Part shown: one piece after another, positions 52,990 through 63,021 of the stretch
Numbering within the stretch: the first letter of the stretch is position 1
Layout of the letters: every line of letters begins with the position of its first letter
Assembly: GCA_903772945.1 (NCBI GenBank)
Contig: CAICTM010000154.1
Span: forward strand, 41,010-105,009
From: Seminavis robusta
Lineage: Eukaryota > Bacillariophyta > Bacillariophyceae > Naviculales > Naviculaceae
DNA length: 64,000 nucleotides
Reading direction: 5' to 3'
Notes under the pieces: model-generated
Told to the model about the DNA's origin: nothing
The model's database searches: none
What the model saw: only the letters and a program-made list of their open reading frames with translations
Translations under genes and position numbers: made by a program

Positions 52990-53328
52990 GGTGTGCTGTT
53001 TGTGCCGTTTGTGGGAATATTGAGCCTTTCCAACTCGTCAAAGCAAGCTCAAAGGTTGCGAAGCGGACTGGTGACGTCAGTGAGGTCGCATATTTCCTCA
53101 TTGTGAGACCCAGGTTGCAAGCCGGCTTAGAGCTGTGTATAAAAATTGCTGCCACAACAGGATTATCGCGAAAGATCGTAAGATCGCGAGAACACAAACA
53201 ACCAAGAACTTCTGCCCTGCCTGAGATTGGAGTGTGAATGGGAGGATCATAATGTCGGGATGGAGGGTTTACACAAACGCCACGTCAAAAATCCAGCAAA
53301 CTCAACAGAGAGACCCAAATAGATAGCA

Positions 53329-54087
53329 ATGACAGTGGTCCATACCGGTAGCCATATTTACGGAACATTCATTGTGAATGCGCGTGCCCGGCAACTCCTG
53401 GAACAAAAGGGCGACGAGGAAGAGCATGTTGTGGACGATCGCGACAAGCAACTAATGGATCTTATGGACAACGATGACGACGATTCAGATGAGTATTACG
53501 TGGCGTGTGACCGTGACATGCGGCTTCTAGCTGAATTGGGCAACCCTGACAATGAGAATGAGTTTGTCAACGATGATGAAGATTCGGATGAGTACTACGT
53601 GGCGTGCGACCGTGACATGAAGCTTCTGGCTGAACTAGGCAACGCTGATGAAGATGATGAAGATTTGGATAAGTATGTTCCGAACAACGAAGACCAGTTC
53701 ATTTTGGATAGGTTGTGTGATGAAGAGGATCCAAAGTTTGACGGCTTGTTGGCACATGGCTGGCACTTGCGCGAGATTGTGGGATTGAGTGACGAGGCTC
53801 TGACTTTTCTGCTAAATCTCCCAGTAAATCCTCCCACTTTACGGAAACTCATAGATGAATTGGCTTTCTTGCCTGAAAAGAATGATCCAGACACTCCAAC
53901 ACATCTGATTTCTGATTCGACTCAATTGGGGACGGGCAACATGGACCGAAACCAGATTGCACTCTGCCAAACACCGGCGAGAAACTGCACTAATTGCGGA
54001 CAATATTATGATGGTTACGATTTACCCATGAATAAATGTTCATTTGTGGGAGAATGGCTGTCCAATGGACTTGTGTTGAAGCGTTGA
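53329..54087 (+). CDS. Acidic protein with an internal duplication, possibly a truncated ankyrin-family protein
   Basis: Frame of 252 aa from ATG 53329. It is highly acidic, with a 33-codon tandem duplication (units starting at about 53482 and 53581; DSDEYYVACDRDM then RLLAELGN or KLLAELGN). A helical region follows (HLREIVGLSDEALTFLLNLP) and a Cys pair (CTNCGQYYDGY). The final residues FVGEWLSNGLVLKR are a shifted reading of an ankyrin-type unit, LWENGCPMD, which appears in another frame at the same place. The gene therefore probably once continued into the ankyrin repeats downstream and was cut by a frameshift, or has an intron I cannot place. Function unknown. Confidence 0.5.
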   Translation: MTVVHTGSHIYGTFIVNARARQLLEQKGDEEEHVVDDRDKQLMDLMDNDDDDSDEYYVACDRDMRLLAELGNPDNENEFVNDDEDSDEYYVACDRDMKLLAELGNADEDDEDLDKYVPNNEDQFILDRLCDEEDPKFDGLLAHGWHLREIVGLSDEALTFLLNLPVNPPTLRKLIDELAFLPEKNDPDTPTHLISDSTQLGTGNMDRNQIALCQTPARNCTNCGQYYDGYDLPMNKCSFVGEWLSNGLVLKR

Positions 54088-54300
54088 ACATGCCGCCAGT
54101 GACTTCAACACAAGATTGCTGCGGGAGGTGGTCATTTGTGGGAGAATGGTTGCCCATGGGATGAAGAGACTTATGTTGAAGCTGCCGCCAGTGGCTGTTT
54201 GGGTGTTTTGAAATGGGATCGTGACAATGGCTGTCCGTGGGATGCCAGGGTTCGCTCAGCCACAGATAAAACGATAACGACAACATGGTTCATTGGGCTC
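54025..54300 (+). pseudogene. Ankyrin-type repeat remnant
   Basis: The + strand holds LWENGCPMD near 54050 and, after a spacer, ENGCPWDEETYVEAAASGCLGVLKWDRDNGCPWD near 54142-54250. This is the ankyrin variant abundant in marine protists and in giant viruses (x-N-G-C-P-W-D-E). The units are in different frames from each other and from the 252-aa frame, and no continuous frame exceeds about 75 codons. It is a decayed tail of the preceding gene or of a related copy. Confidence 0.6.
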
Positions 54301-54400
54301 GGGATAATGGCTTCCAAGAGATTGATTAGATTTCTGTTCAGCGATGCAGCAGATTTTGTAGATTAGTTTAGGGAACTACGGTACAAACACCCCCATGGAC

Positions 54401-55303
54401 TCATATCTTTCCTTCCACCATTACATGTGCAAAGACCATTACGAAGATCAGATGCAAACTTCCACTCGCTGCTGCCAGTTCTAGTGGTGACCATCCATCC
54501 TTTGTCCGATCACGGAAAACGTTCGTGCCGCTTTGAAGGATCATTTTTTGCGTGACACGAGCGGGAGAGGCTCCTTTCTGAAGAAGCAACGCAAACAGTT
54601 TCCATCGTCCATCTTGAACGGCGTAACTCAAAGGAAACCCCTCTCTACGACCGCGTTTGTGCCGGTTGACACTGGCGCCCTGTTGAACCAGAAATCTTGC
54701 CAGTGGATAGTGCTGGTGACAAAGAGCCGCGATAAGGGGCGTGTTCTTGTCTGCATCGAACGTGTCGACGGTGGCGCCCCTTGTCACAAGCTCCCGTGCT
54801 AGTTCGGTCCACTGGTCTCGAGCCTCGTCTTCGGTAGAGACGGCCAGCTGAACCATCGTGCTCAAGCAAGAGCTCAATTTCTTCGTACAGCGACCCAGTT
54901 TCCCCATGGAGGAAGCCGCAATGATGTTTTGCTCCGTTCGACCAACCAGAAACTTGGCCGTGTCGCAGGAGCCAAACAGAATAGCAATGGAAAGAGGAGA
55001 CATTCCACCGCAAGTTCGCCGGTAGACATTGGCTCCCCTTTCCACCAAGAGTCGGACAGTGCTGAGTGCACGGGGTCCAGTGCTCTTGGCCGCCAAGCAA
55101 AGCGGGGTCCATCCTGCTTCATTGACTGGGTCCCAAGAGCACCCGTAACAGGACCGATTTGCGATTCGTGGTAACGCAGCGATTGTGTCATGATCTCCCA
55201 CCCGGGCAGCCCAGAATAGAGCACGATTGATCTCGAAATCAGTTTGCCGGCTGGGCGGGGAGTTCGGTGTTGGTTTGGGGTGTGGGTATGAGGAAACAGG
55301 CAT
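54401..55303 (-). CDS. Ankyrin-repeat protein
   Basis: Single exon, 300 aa from ATG 55303; the frame opens 22 codons earlier at a TTG. Ankyrin units are visible: EAGWTPLCLAAKSTG with VRLLVERGANVYRR; GGMSPLSIAILFGSCDTAKFLV; ARELVTRGATVDTFDADKNTPLIAALCHQHYPLARFLVQQGA; FPLSYAVQDGRWKLFALLLQKGA; and DGWSPLELAAASGSLHLIFVMV. The N-terminal 20 residues are Pro/Ser-rich. No signal peptide or other domain is seen. Ankyrin repeats bind proteins; the partner is unknown. It differs in type from the NGCPWD ankyrin remnant next door, so the two are not recent copies. Confidence 0.8.
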   Translation of the reverse strand: MPVSSYPHPKPTPNSPPSRQTDFEINRALFWAARVGDHDTIAALPRIANRSCYGCSWDPVNEAGWTPLCLAAKSTGPRALSTVRLLVERGANVYRRTCGGMSPLSIAILFGSCDTAKFLVGRTEQNIIAASSMGKLGRCTKKLSSCLSTMVQLAVSTEDEARDQWTELARELVTRGATVDTFDADKNTPLIAALCHQHYPLARFLVQQGASVNRHKRGRREGFPLSYAVQDGRWKLFALLLQKGASPARVTQKMILQSGTNVFRDRTKDGWSPLELAAASGSLHLIFVMVFAHVMVEGKI

Positions 55304-56294
55304 GATGATGATGAAGTAAATGAACGATTTGATTCGATTCTGCTTCGACTCTACCTCACACTCGATCAAAAATCATTGTGATCGTCCCATCTCTTGCTTG
55401 CCACAAGTGAACGGAACGTTTGGAAGCTGCACTTCTTGAGACGTGGGAGTGCCATGGCGCTTAGCCCTACCCTTAAAACCCATCTTTGGTCTTAGTCAGA
55501 GTAGTAGTAGGTGTACTACGGTACTACGGTACTAGCTAGTAGTACGGTACCACACTGCTCCGGTACCAGTACACACTGTGGTACCAGTACAGTAACCAGG
55601 TAGCACTACTACTAGCTAGTAGTTGGCTACGGAGTTGAGCTCCGATTTTGTGCGTCTGAAGGGCAAGAAAGCAGGCTTTGATCGGCTCTCCAGATCGCCC
55701 CGCTGCAGTGTAGCCACGTGCCTGCAGTTCTGTTTCAAATTGGGATGTTTGGTTGCCAGTGACTAAACACGAACTGAGAGTTATCTTTCCTTCCAGCCAC
55801 GGCTGCAGCCTGGTAACACCGCTGGTAGCTTCCAGTACCTGATTGGTCCTTCGGTTTGGTGTGCATAGCTGTCAAATGCTCCGTACGCCTTCGGTGGAGA
55901 CTTGGTGCAGTCGTATCATCATGGGTCGTCTTCCGTCTTGCAACCCGGACATCCAACAGCACTAGAAAGTTGAGCTCTCATTGTAAATATTGGCTGCTTC
56001 TTCGTTGACATCGACGCCCTCCTCTTCAGGATCCCCACATCTACAACTGACCCCATGAAATCGAGGTTTGCTCTTACCAGCTTGGAAAGATCTAGAAAGG
56101 AAGGAGTTGACATGTCTTCAATCCTAAAGGAGATGCTTGTCCCCAGATCGAACTTGGACACTGGCTTGGTATCCATTGGAAATGAGTTGGAGATCGGCCT
56201 GGCCAACAGGGCTGCGTTGCGGAAGAGGAGGAAGTTGTTGCCGTGACGAAATAAATGAACAATCAAACCGGGCAGTCACGTAATATACATGTAT
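55304..56294. other. Intergenic region with a palindrome-rich block
   Basis: 991 bp. At 55495-55640 the sequence is built almost wholly from CTAGCTAGTAG, GGTACCAGTAC and ACTACGGTACT words. A 63-codon + strand frame (ATG 56055, stop 56246, basic end RKRRKLLP) and an antisense 115-codon frame from a TTG overlap. Neither has a known motif, and I do not call either as a gene. Confidence 0.45.
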
Positions 56295-57182
56295 TTACTT
56301 TACTTCTTTCCTATTCTTCCAATAGATATCTGCCGGTTTGAAGGTACGGAACTCCTCCTCGCGTCCCAGAATGCTGGGGGCATATCGTAGCGTCAAGTTC
56401 ATGCGATCTGGCAACAATTTCGGGTAAGGGCTGGATGAATCTCTGCAGATCTTGACAGAATGGTATATCATGCGGGCAGGCCCACCAAAGAGAATCACAT
56501 CACCTGGGTCCAGGTGAACATCCGTCTTTTCCTCTTCCTTGCTCATTCGCACCCGATATACCACAGACTTGCCAAAGTTAAACGACACAATAGGTGCATC
56601 TCCTTCACCATCATTGGCTCCAACGTCGCGGTGCTCCTTAATTCCTCGGTTTGTAGAGTAGTACAGCAACAGTGCGTGGTCTGGAACCATGGCAGGCATG
56701 GCTGGGTCAGCCGCTCGGGCCAATCGCACAGCCTTGGCGCAGTGCTCCAGTATCCAGTCCGTTGCTTCGTCTCCATAAAAGGCAAGCTCTCGGTAGATGC
56801 GTCCTCGCGTCAGCGTGGAGTTCAATTTGCGGTTGCCATCGGCATCTGTTTCATAGAATCCATCCGTGGGGTGGTTGCCGATCTCCAAGAACTTGGCCAC
56901 GATTGCTTCTTCGCTAGCGCGAGAGCTGATGCGTCTGACCACAACCAACCCTGGACGCAGCATCTCAACGGCAGGTTCTCTGGTCTCTTCTCGTGTTTCT
57001 GTGGTATTCATCGTGCTTGACTCTCCTTCTCTGGCTGCGACTTCCACCTTGGTTTTCTTGGCTATTTCTCTCATGTTTGCTTTTTTTAGTCTCTTCCACG
57101 CTTTCTTCGACACACCCTCGGGCCTCTCCTCCACTGGGCTCGAGTAGTCCATCGCGCTCGTCGTTTTCTCAGTGTCATCCAT
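56295..57182 (-). CDS. AlkB-type 2-oxoglutarate/Fe(II) dioxygenase
   Basis: Single exon, 295 aa, ATG 57182. The iron ligands are visible as HRD at 184-186 (His and Asp) and His241 in RMIYHSV. The 2OG-binding signature RMNLTLR is at 260-266, matching the RxNxTxR hallmark of AlkB. PGDVILFGGPARMIYHS and IVSFNFGKSVVYRV also match bacterial AlkB layout. The N-terminal 75 residues are charged, with a KKAWKRLKKAN basic helix. The family removes alkyl groups from DNA or RNA bases by oxidation. Whether this one repairs DNA or edits RNA cannot be told. No organelle leader is evident, so a nuclear or cytosolic place is likely. Confidence 0.88.
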   Translation of the reverse strand: MDDTEKTTSAMDYSSPVEERPEGVSKKAWKRLKKANMREIAKKTKVEVAAREGESSTMNTTETREETREPAVEMLRPGLVVVRRISSRASEEAIVAKFLEIGNHPTDGFYETDADGNRKLNSTLTRGRIYRELAFYGDEATDWILEHCAKAVRLARAADPAMPAMVPDHALLLYYSTNRGIKEHRDVGANDGEGDAPIVSFNFGKSVVYRVRMSKEEEKTDVHLDPGDVILFGGPARMIYHSVKICRDSSSPYPKLLPDRMNLTLRYAPSILGREEEFRTFKPADIYWKNRKEVK

Positions 57183-57563
57183 AGTTTATTGGGTACCAGT
57201 AGTGGTGTTTCTTATTATGATGCATCACGTGTTGCCTCTTGTTCACTTGTTCGTTCAACCAAACCCTTGCGTCCCTTGACACTTGACAAACAAGAAAATG
57301 GCGCGTTTGGAAGCGAACTCTCTTGGGACGTGGGAGTGAAATGAACAAAGTAGCCTTACCCTTATACGAGTATCTTTACTGAGTGACTGAGTCACTCAGG
57401 ATCCTTCTGTCGGCAGTCGGCAGTGATGATGCAGACAGGCACTCCTGCAAAGATCGAAGCCCCACTAGCTAGCTACTAGACGAGGGCTTGACGTTCTCGC
57501 TGCAGTTAGTTGTAGACACTGTTCCAGCTTTGGCTGCAACGTGGCTTGCTTTGCTTGATAACC
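57183..57563. promoter_or_regulatory. Shared upstream region of the AlkB-like and M3 peptidase genes
   Basis: 381 bp between divergent starts. It contains a CTGAGTGACTGAGTCACTCAGG imperfect palindrome near 57380 and CTAGCTAGCTACTAG near 57470. Regulation is inferred from position. Confidence 0.35.
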
Positions 57564-59876
57564 ATGGCGTTTCTACGTCTCTCTGTTATCGCTCTCCCCT
57601 TGGTTCTCGTTCTTATTATCAGCTGCATGCACACCACTCGAGCGTTTGCTCTGTTGGGTCGTCGGTTCGTAGCGAAACCACAGCCACGACGATTCCTCTG
57701 GGGTGCTCTTGCTTCTTCCTCCATGGCTCTTCGCAGTGTGGCAACGTCCACCAGAGGCGGTAGCATGGACGATGCCGTGTGCGCAGCCAACAACAATCCA
57801 TTGCTCCAGAGTTGGGCATCCCAGCCTCTGCGACTCCCTCCCTTTGCCGAAATCCAAACACACCACTTCAAGCCAGCATTGGAAGAAGGGATGAAACTCG
57901 AGTTGCAAGATGTGCAGAATATTGTAGACAATCCAGATCCTCCCACCTTTGAAAATGTCATTGCTGCCTTTGATCGAGCGGGATCGGTATATGACAAGGT
58001 TTCCAGTGTTTATGGAAACTATTGCGGTTCCTTGATCACCGAAGATTTGCAAGAGGTTCAGACGGAAATGTCTCCCATAATGAGTCGTCATGCGAGTCAA
58101 TGCACCACACTGCCAGGTCTCTTTGAAAAAATTGATGCGGTATACCAGCAACGACACGACATGAAGCTCAATAGTGAACAACTGCGGTTGGTAGAACGCG
58201 TGCATTTGGACTTTGTGCGAGCTGGAGCCACCCTGAGTGAAGCTGATAAACAAGAATATGCAGACCTCAACGCAGAATTGGCTTCTCTGACGACTCAGTT
58301 CACACAAAATATTTTAAAGGATGAGGAGTCTTATGAGATGGTACTCAAGTTGGAAGATATGGAAGGATGTCCCGATGGTCTTATTCAATCGGCCCGACAA
58401 GCTGCCATGGAACGCAACAAGGCGGAGGATGAATACGTCGTCACATTGGGACGTTCCCTGGTGGAACCCTTCTTGACTTATAGTGCGAGGAGAGATTTGC
58501 GCAAACAAGCTTTTGAAGCATGGACAAAACGCGGTGAATTGGATCCAGAGCGCGATAATCCGGGCATTGCCATCAAAATTCTGCGTCTCCGCAAACGCAT
58601 GGCCGAGATTCACGGCTACAAGTCGTTTGCCGAGTATCAATGCGTGGATCGCATGGCCAAAACGCCCGAAAAGGTCATGGAATTGCTCACCAATGTGTGG
58701 GATCTGGCCAAACAATCCGCCAAGCGGGAACGAGAAGACTTGGAGCAGTTTGTCCAGTCGAGTGGAGAGACATTGGAAGGTGGTGTGCAAGGATGGGATT
58801 GGAGATATTATGCCGAAAAGGTGCGACAAGACAAGTACGATTTTGATGAATCGCTGTTGAAGCCATATCTCTCCTTGGAGAAGGTTACCGAGGCGCTCTT
58901 TGCTGTGTCCGGCAAATTGTATGGTCTCAAGTACTTCCCCAGAGACGATATTCAAGCTTACCATCCAGATGTCAAGGTGTACGAAGTCCGAGAGGACCAA
59001 GAGGACGGAACGGAAAAATTGACAGCTGTCTTTATTCACGACAATTTTGCGAGGAAGGGCAAAAACGGTGGGGCTTGGATGAGTGAATACCGATCTCAAA
59101 CTCGCAATTTGGTTCCTTCTGACGAAAAGGATGCCTACTTGGAAGGTATCCCCATTGTCTCCAACAACAACAACTTTGCCAAGGGAGAGAACACACTCTT
59201 ATCCTATGATGATGCCACTACTTGCTTCCATGAAGCTGGTCATGGACACCACGGGATGTTGTCCAATGCAACCTACAGCCGTTTGGCCTCGACCAATGTT
59301 GTGACGGACTTTGTAGAGCTTCCATCCCAACTAATGGAGAGTTGGTTTGACTCGCGAGAAGTCCTGCAAAAGTACGCGCGGCACTACGAAACGGGAGAAT
59401 CAGTCCCAGACGATCTCGTGGACAAGCTAATGAACGCTCGCATGTTCAATCAGGGTTTCGCAACGATTGAGTACACTGCCTGTGCTCTGTTTGACATGCT
59501 AGTCCATCAACTCGAGGATTATCCGGACGACTTTGACCTGTCTGCTTTTGAAAAGTCTGAATTGGAGAAATTGGGAATGCCCCAAGGAATCGTAATGCGC
59601 CATCGACCACCGCATTTCATGCATCTGTTCAGCACGAACATGTACGCGGCAGGTTATTACGTTTACCTCTGGGCAGAGGTGCTGGATGCCGACGCCTTTG
59701 CGGCATTTAAAGAAGCAGGAAACATTTTTGATGAGGAAACAGCTGCCAAAGCTCGCAAGTACATTTACTCGGCTGGAAACACCGTTGCACCGGATGAGCT
59801 ATTCCGTCTCTTTCGGGGCCGAGATCCTGATATCAAATTCATGCTGGAGAAGAGAGGACTGATTGCGAAAGAGTAG
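57564..59876 (+). CDS. M3-family oligopeptidase (oligopeptidase A type), plastid-targeted
   Basis: Single exon, 770 aa from ATG 57564 (ACCATGG context); the frame opens 6 codons earlier at a TTG. The leader has a hydrophobic core and TRAFALLGRR, an ASAFAP-like cleavage site that points to the plastid. The zinc site HEAGH is at 556-560, in CFHEAGHGHHGML. A downstream helix, FVELPSQLMESW, provides the third ligand (Glu). The C-terminal YAAGYYVYLWAEVLDADAF is typical of M3A peptidases (PrlC, thimet oligopeptidase). Its length minus leader matches the roughly 680-aa family size. The enzyme would degrade short peptides, including released transit peptides, in the stroma. That role is known for plant plastid M3 enzymes and inferred here. 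Confidence 0.93.
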   Translation: MAFLRLSVIALPLVLVLIISCMHTTRAFALLGRRFVAKPQPRRFLWGALASSSMALRSVATSTRGGSMDDAVCAANNNPLLQSWASQPLRLPPFAEIQTHHFKPALEEGMKLELQDVQNIVDNPDPPTFENVIAAFDRAGSVYDKVSSVYGNYCGSLITEDLQEVQTEMSPIMSRHASQCTTLPGLFEKIDAVYQQRHDMKLNSEQLRLVERVHLDFVRAGATLSEADKQEYADLNAELASLTTQFTQNILKDEESYEMVLKLEDMEGCPDGLIQSARQAAMERNKAEDEYVVTLGRSLVEPFLTYSARRDLRKQAFEAWTKRGELDPERDNPGIAIKILRLRKRMAEIHGYKSFAEYQCVDRMAKTPEKVMELLTNVWDLAKQSAKREREDLEQFVQSSGETLEGGVQGWDWRYYAEKVRQDKYDFDESLLKPYLSLEKVTEALFAVSGKLYGLKYFPRDDIQAYHPDVKVYEVREDQEDGTEKLTAVFIHDNFARKGKNGGAWMSEYRSQTRNLVPSDEKDAYLEGIPIVSNNNNFAKGENTLLSYDDATTCFHEAGHGHHGMLSNATYSRLASTNVVTDFVELPSQLMESWFDSREVLQKYARHYETGESVPDDLVDKLMNARMFNQGFATIEYTACALFDMLVHQLEDYPDDFDLSAFEKSELEKLGMPQGIVMRHRPPHFMHLFSTNMYAAGYYVYLWAEVLDADAFAAFKEAGNIFDEETAAKARKYIYSAGNTVAPDELFRLFRGRDPDIKFMLEKRGLIAKE

Positions 59877-60219
59877 ATCATAAGCAGCCTTTAGTGTGCC
59901 AAGTCGACTTTGTCATATCTCGTCGCTGGCTGTCCGTAGTGGCGGGAACAAACGCTGCCATTGGTTGGTGGCATTGGGATCTACCGGTTGCGGTGCCCGT
60001 ACGGTACAGTACGGGGACCCCACCACGTTCCTTACATGTAGCGACTAGCTAGTCGAAGGCGCTTGAAGATGCTTGAGACCACACGGTGCGCTGGTACGGT
60101 GCGCTGGTGCAGTGGCTTCACATTCACAGCAGCTCTAGCTAGCTAGCTATTATGCATGATGTTGTCTCCTAAGCAACTCCATCAGAAACTTAGATAGACA
60201 TGCACTACCACAATGCTTG
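59877..60219. other. Convergent intergenic region
   Basis: 343 bp between two stop codons. It contains a GGTACGGTGCGCTGGTACGGTGCGCTGG tandem (about 60083-60110), GTACGGTACAGTACGGGG near 60000, and TAGCTAGCTAGCTATTATGCAT near 60135. No gene seen. Confidence 0.5.
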
Positions 60220-62057
60220 CTACCGAACGGTACCCCCACCGCAACTATTGCTACTACAGTTGCATCCACAGAGCTCTAAGCAGTCAAACTGCAAAAGATC
60301 AACCTCACACATGCCATATGGGATCTCCCCAGTCAATAGGTTTCCGTCCACAGCAAACTCTTTCAGAGTAAGGTTTGCCATTGCAGCAGGGATGGACCCC
60401 TCAAAATGGTTATTGCTGAGCCATAGGTTCTTCATTCCTTCCAACAGACCAAACTCTATAAATGATAGTGAGGGGATGGGAGCGGGTAGTTGAAACAGGT
60501 GTAAGGATTGAAACCAGGCAACACAGGCAAGAATGCACCAAAGCAAGATACGAACCTGTCGGAAGGGTTCCGGTCAGCGCGTTCCCGGTCACATTGAAAT
60601 CAAATAGGAGCGGCAAGTTCTGCAGCTTGGTTGGCAGTGTGCCGTTCAACTGGTTGTCTGACAGCTGAACCAGCATAATACGCGGGAAGGGTTCGATTGG
60701 AGGCACTGTGCCTGTCAACTGGTTCTCATGGAGAACAAAGGCCTTCAAGTCTGACAAATCCGCAATTTCTGCAGGAGCGGCGGTGAGCACCCAGAAGGAA
60801 TCGAATCGAGCTTGAGGACTTGCGCACAGGGTGTTTTGTCTTACCAGAAGGGATAGAACCAACCAACGAGTTCTTGGCGAGGCCAACAATTGATGCATGC
60901 GTGAGGAGAAACATCTCTGGAGGTAACGAGCCTTGAAGGTTGTTGTCTTCCAAGAATAGGTCTTCACGGATGAATTCCATGATTCCAGGCGTTCCATAGC
61001 AAGGGTCTTTCCACGTCGAGAACCACTTGCAGTCATTCAAGCTGTGGTTGAGCCAGCCTTCATTCTCAAACCAGTCATCTCCACCTGTCGCATAGTAAAA
61101 TGTTGCTAACGCAAATCTTTGCAGAACTCGCTGATCCGTATGATTCCAGTGCGGAATGTCGTTCAGCAGCCATTGAGCAGCCCGCGCTTGAGGTGAACCA
61201 GGTTTCGACCGTATAGCTTCAATTGTCTTGTTTGGTAGCAAGGCCATAACATATGCTTCAATTTCATTGGACGTGGTATTGTGTGAAGTAAAAGCATGGC
61301 CAGTGTTGCCGTCGTGGGCCTCCTGTTGATCGACCTTCTCGTCCAAACCAAGCAGATAAACAATCAACAGAACGAATCCTGCGAAAATAAGGGCTCCAAG
61401 GCTGATACAGATTGTTGCTTTGATCAAATGAGTCTTCCTTTTTCGTTCTGTTCTCATTCTCGCCTGCTCGTCTAGATTGTATTCCTCTGCTGTTGGCAAT
61501 GACTGGGCTTGCCGCTCATGGTTTTCATCCACCGGTATGGCAACAGAGAGCCGAGCTGCTACACTTGTATGGGGTGTGACTGCTAATTCTTCATCTGATT
61601 CGCTCTCATCGTCCTGGTTCTCCTCTATGGTGGATTGATCTGGTGGAGGAGCGACAGCATACGCTCCAACCATGGGCTCCTGGTATGTGGCAGCAAGAAC
61701 GGCTTGAAGCTGTTCTTCCCCGTTTGACTCCAAGGCAGCTTCATTCGTATTCTCTATGGCGTTGGTGCCCATATCAAGATTCACAGTTTGTGGCTTGGAG
61801 AGCTGATCCTTATCCTTTGGAGGGAGTTTGGAAGGGGAATTCATGTCTGTGTTTGCACTGGTTTGGGGGTCTTTTATACACGGAGTTGGATCTTCAACAT
61901 CTGTTGATCCCTGATAGGAAGTTTCAGAAGCTTTGGTCTTAGTTGCGCCATTGGAAGTTGCTTCAGGCTGGCAGCGCAAAGCCAAAATCTTCATCAGGTC
62001 AAGCTCATCAGGCTCCGATTCTTCATCTGGCTCTCTTTTGGGTGGCTGATTCTCCAT
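60220..62057 (-). CDS. Single-pass LRR membrane protein (copy 1)
   Basis: Three exons: 62057-60845, 60768-60556, 60455-60220 (introns 76 and 100 bp); 553 aa. Layout: an acidic Ser/Pro-rich N-terminus (1-230) starting MENQPPKREPDEESEPDELD; a basic RKRKTHLIK stop-transfer; one membrane helix (about 237-259, ICISLGALIFAGFVLLIVYLLGL); a region with many N-glycosylation sites; an LRR cap-like segment (FALATFYYATGGDDWFENEGWL, CKWFSTWKDPC); then five or six plant-type LRRs (LKAFVLHENQLTGTVP, LWLSNNHFEGSIP, and others). The C-terminus is Cys-rich. Topology: charged tail in the cytosol, LRRs outside. It lacks a kinase domain. Recognition of an external ligand or cell contact is inferred. Confidence 0.88.
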
Positions 62058-63021
62058 GATCTTGCACTTGTTTCAACTCAGAGACTTGCTGTCTATTGGC
62101 AAATAAATGCACACATAAAGAGACAACTAGCGTACAGTGCTAGCCAGGTTACTAGACTAGCTCTACTAGCTAGCTGGTGCTACAACATGTACCCGGTACT
62201 GGTATCAGTGAGCTCCAGGCTCAGAAGATTCGATTCGATTCGATTCGATTCGATTCGATTCAATAATGTGAGCAGTGAGCAGGGGGGCTGTGCGAACGAG
62301 GGGAGGATCCTGAAGGTTCTTTGTCGGTGACTTAAATGATCCAAAAGGTTCTTTGTCGGTTGTCGGCTGGCTGTCGCTTTGCTCTGGCCACTGGCCAAGT
62401 GGCCACTGGCTACACTGTAGCTAGAGACAGAGACTAATAAAAAAATAGGGTACTGGGTACCGGTTCTGGCCACTTGTAGCTGGCAACCACCGAGGGCGGA
62501 AGGTGATTTCTTCTTAATTTTAATTAAAGCGAGTGTGGAGGCAATAAATCCTCTTTATCTTCAGAAGCTCTTCAGAAAATAAGCACGCTTCCTCCTTCAG
62601 CCCCAAAGAACCCGAGAATCGAAGCAATGTCGTAGGGTGTACTAAGTACTGAGTACTGAGTACCGGACTTTTAATAGTAAACCTTTCCTTTACAATTTAC
62701 AACACACCCTTTCTCAACCACTAATAAGCCACGTATGTACATGTATCAGTACGCATGTCTACTGCTTCCTGCTTCTTTTTTTTTTGGTTAATTTGCCTCA
62801 CTCGGAGCCAGCGGTTTTCATTGGTTGGCCTGCAAACTGCCGTGCTTCTGAGCCAGAGCCATCGATGGACAGAATGTCTGCCCGAAGCACCACAGTTGCA
62901 GCGTTCTACCTGCATGCTACCTGCATGCTACATTTAGTTGTCTCTTTGTGTGTGCATTCGCCAACTCCCACTAATGGTACCGGTAGGTAGCAAGTCTCTG
63001 AGTTGAAACAAGTGAAAGACC
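62058..63021. promoter_or_regulatory. Shared upstream region of the two head-to-head LRR genes
   Basis: 964 bp between the two divergent starts. It holds CTAGCTAG and GGTACC-type palindromes (62140-62210, 62450-62465, 62640-62665), a GATTC microsatellite, and a TAATTTTAATTAA stretch near 62515. The short frames on both strands show no motif. Confidence 0.4.
62227..62261. repeat. (GATTC)7 pentanucleotide repeat
   Basis: Seven perfect copies of GATTC, about 170 bp upstream of the copy 1 LRR start codon. Confidence 0.97.

Noticed and set aside
55919-56266. - strand frame of 115 codons
   Set aside because: It begins at TTG, not ATG, and lacks recognisable features; the opposite strand holds an equally weak frame.
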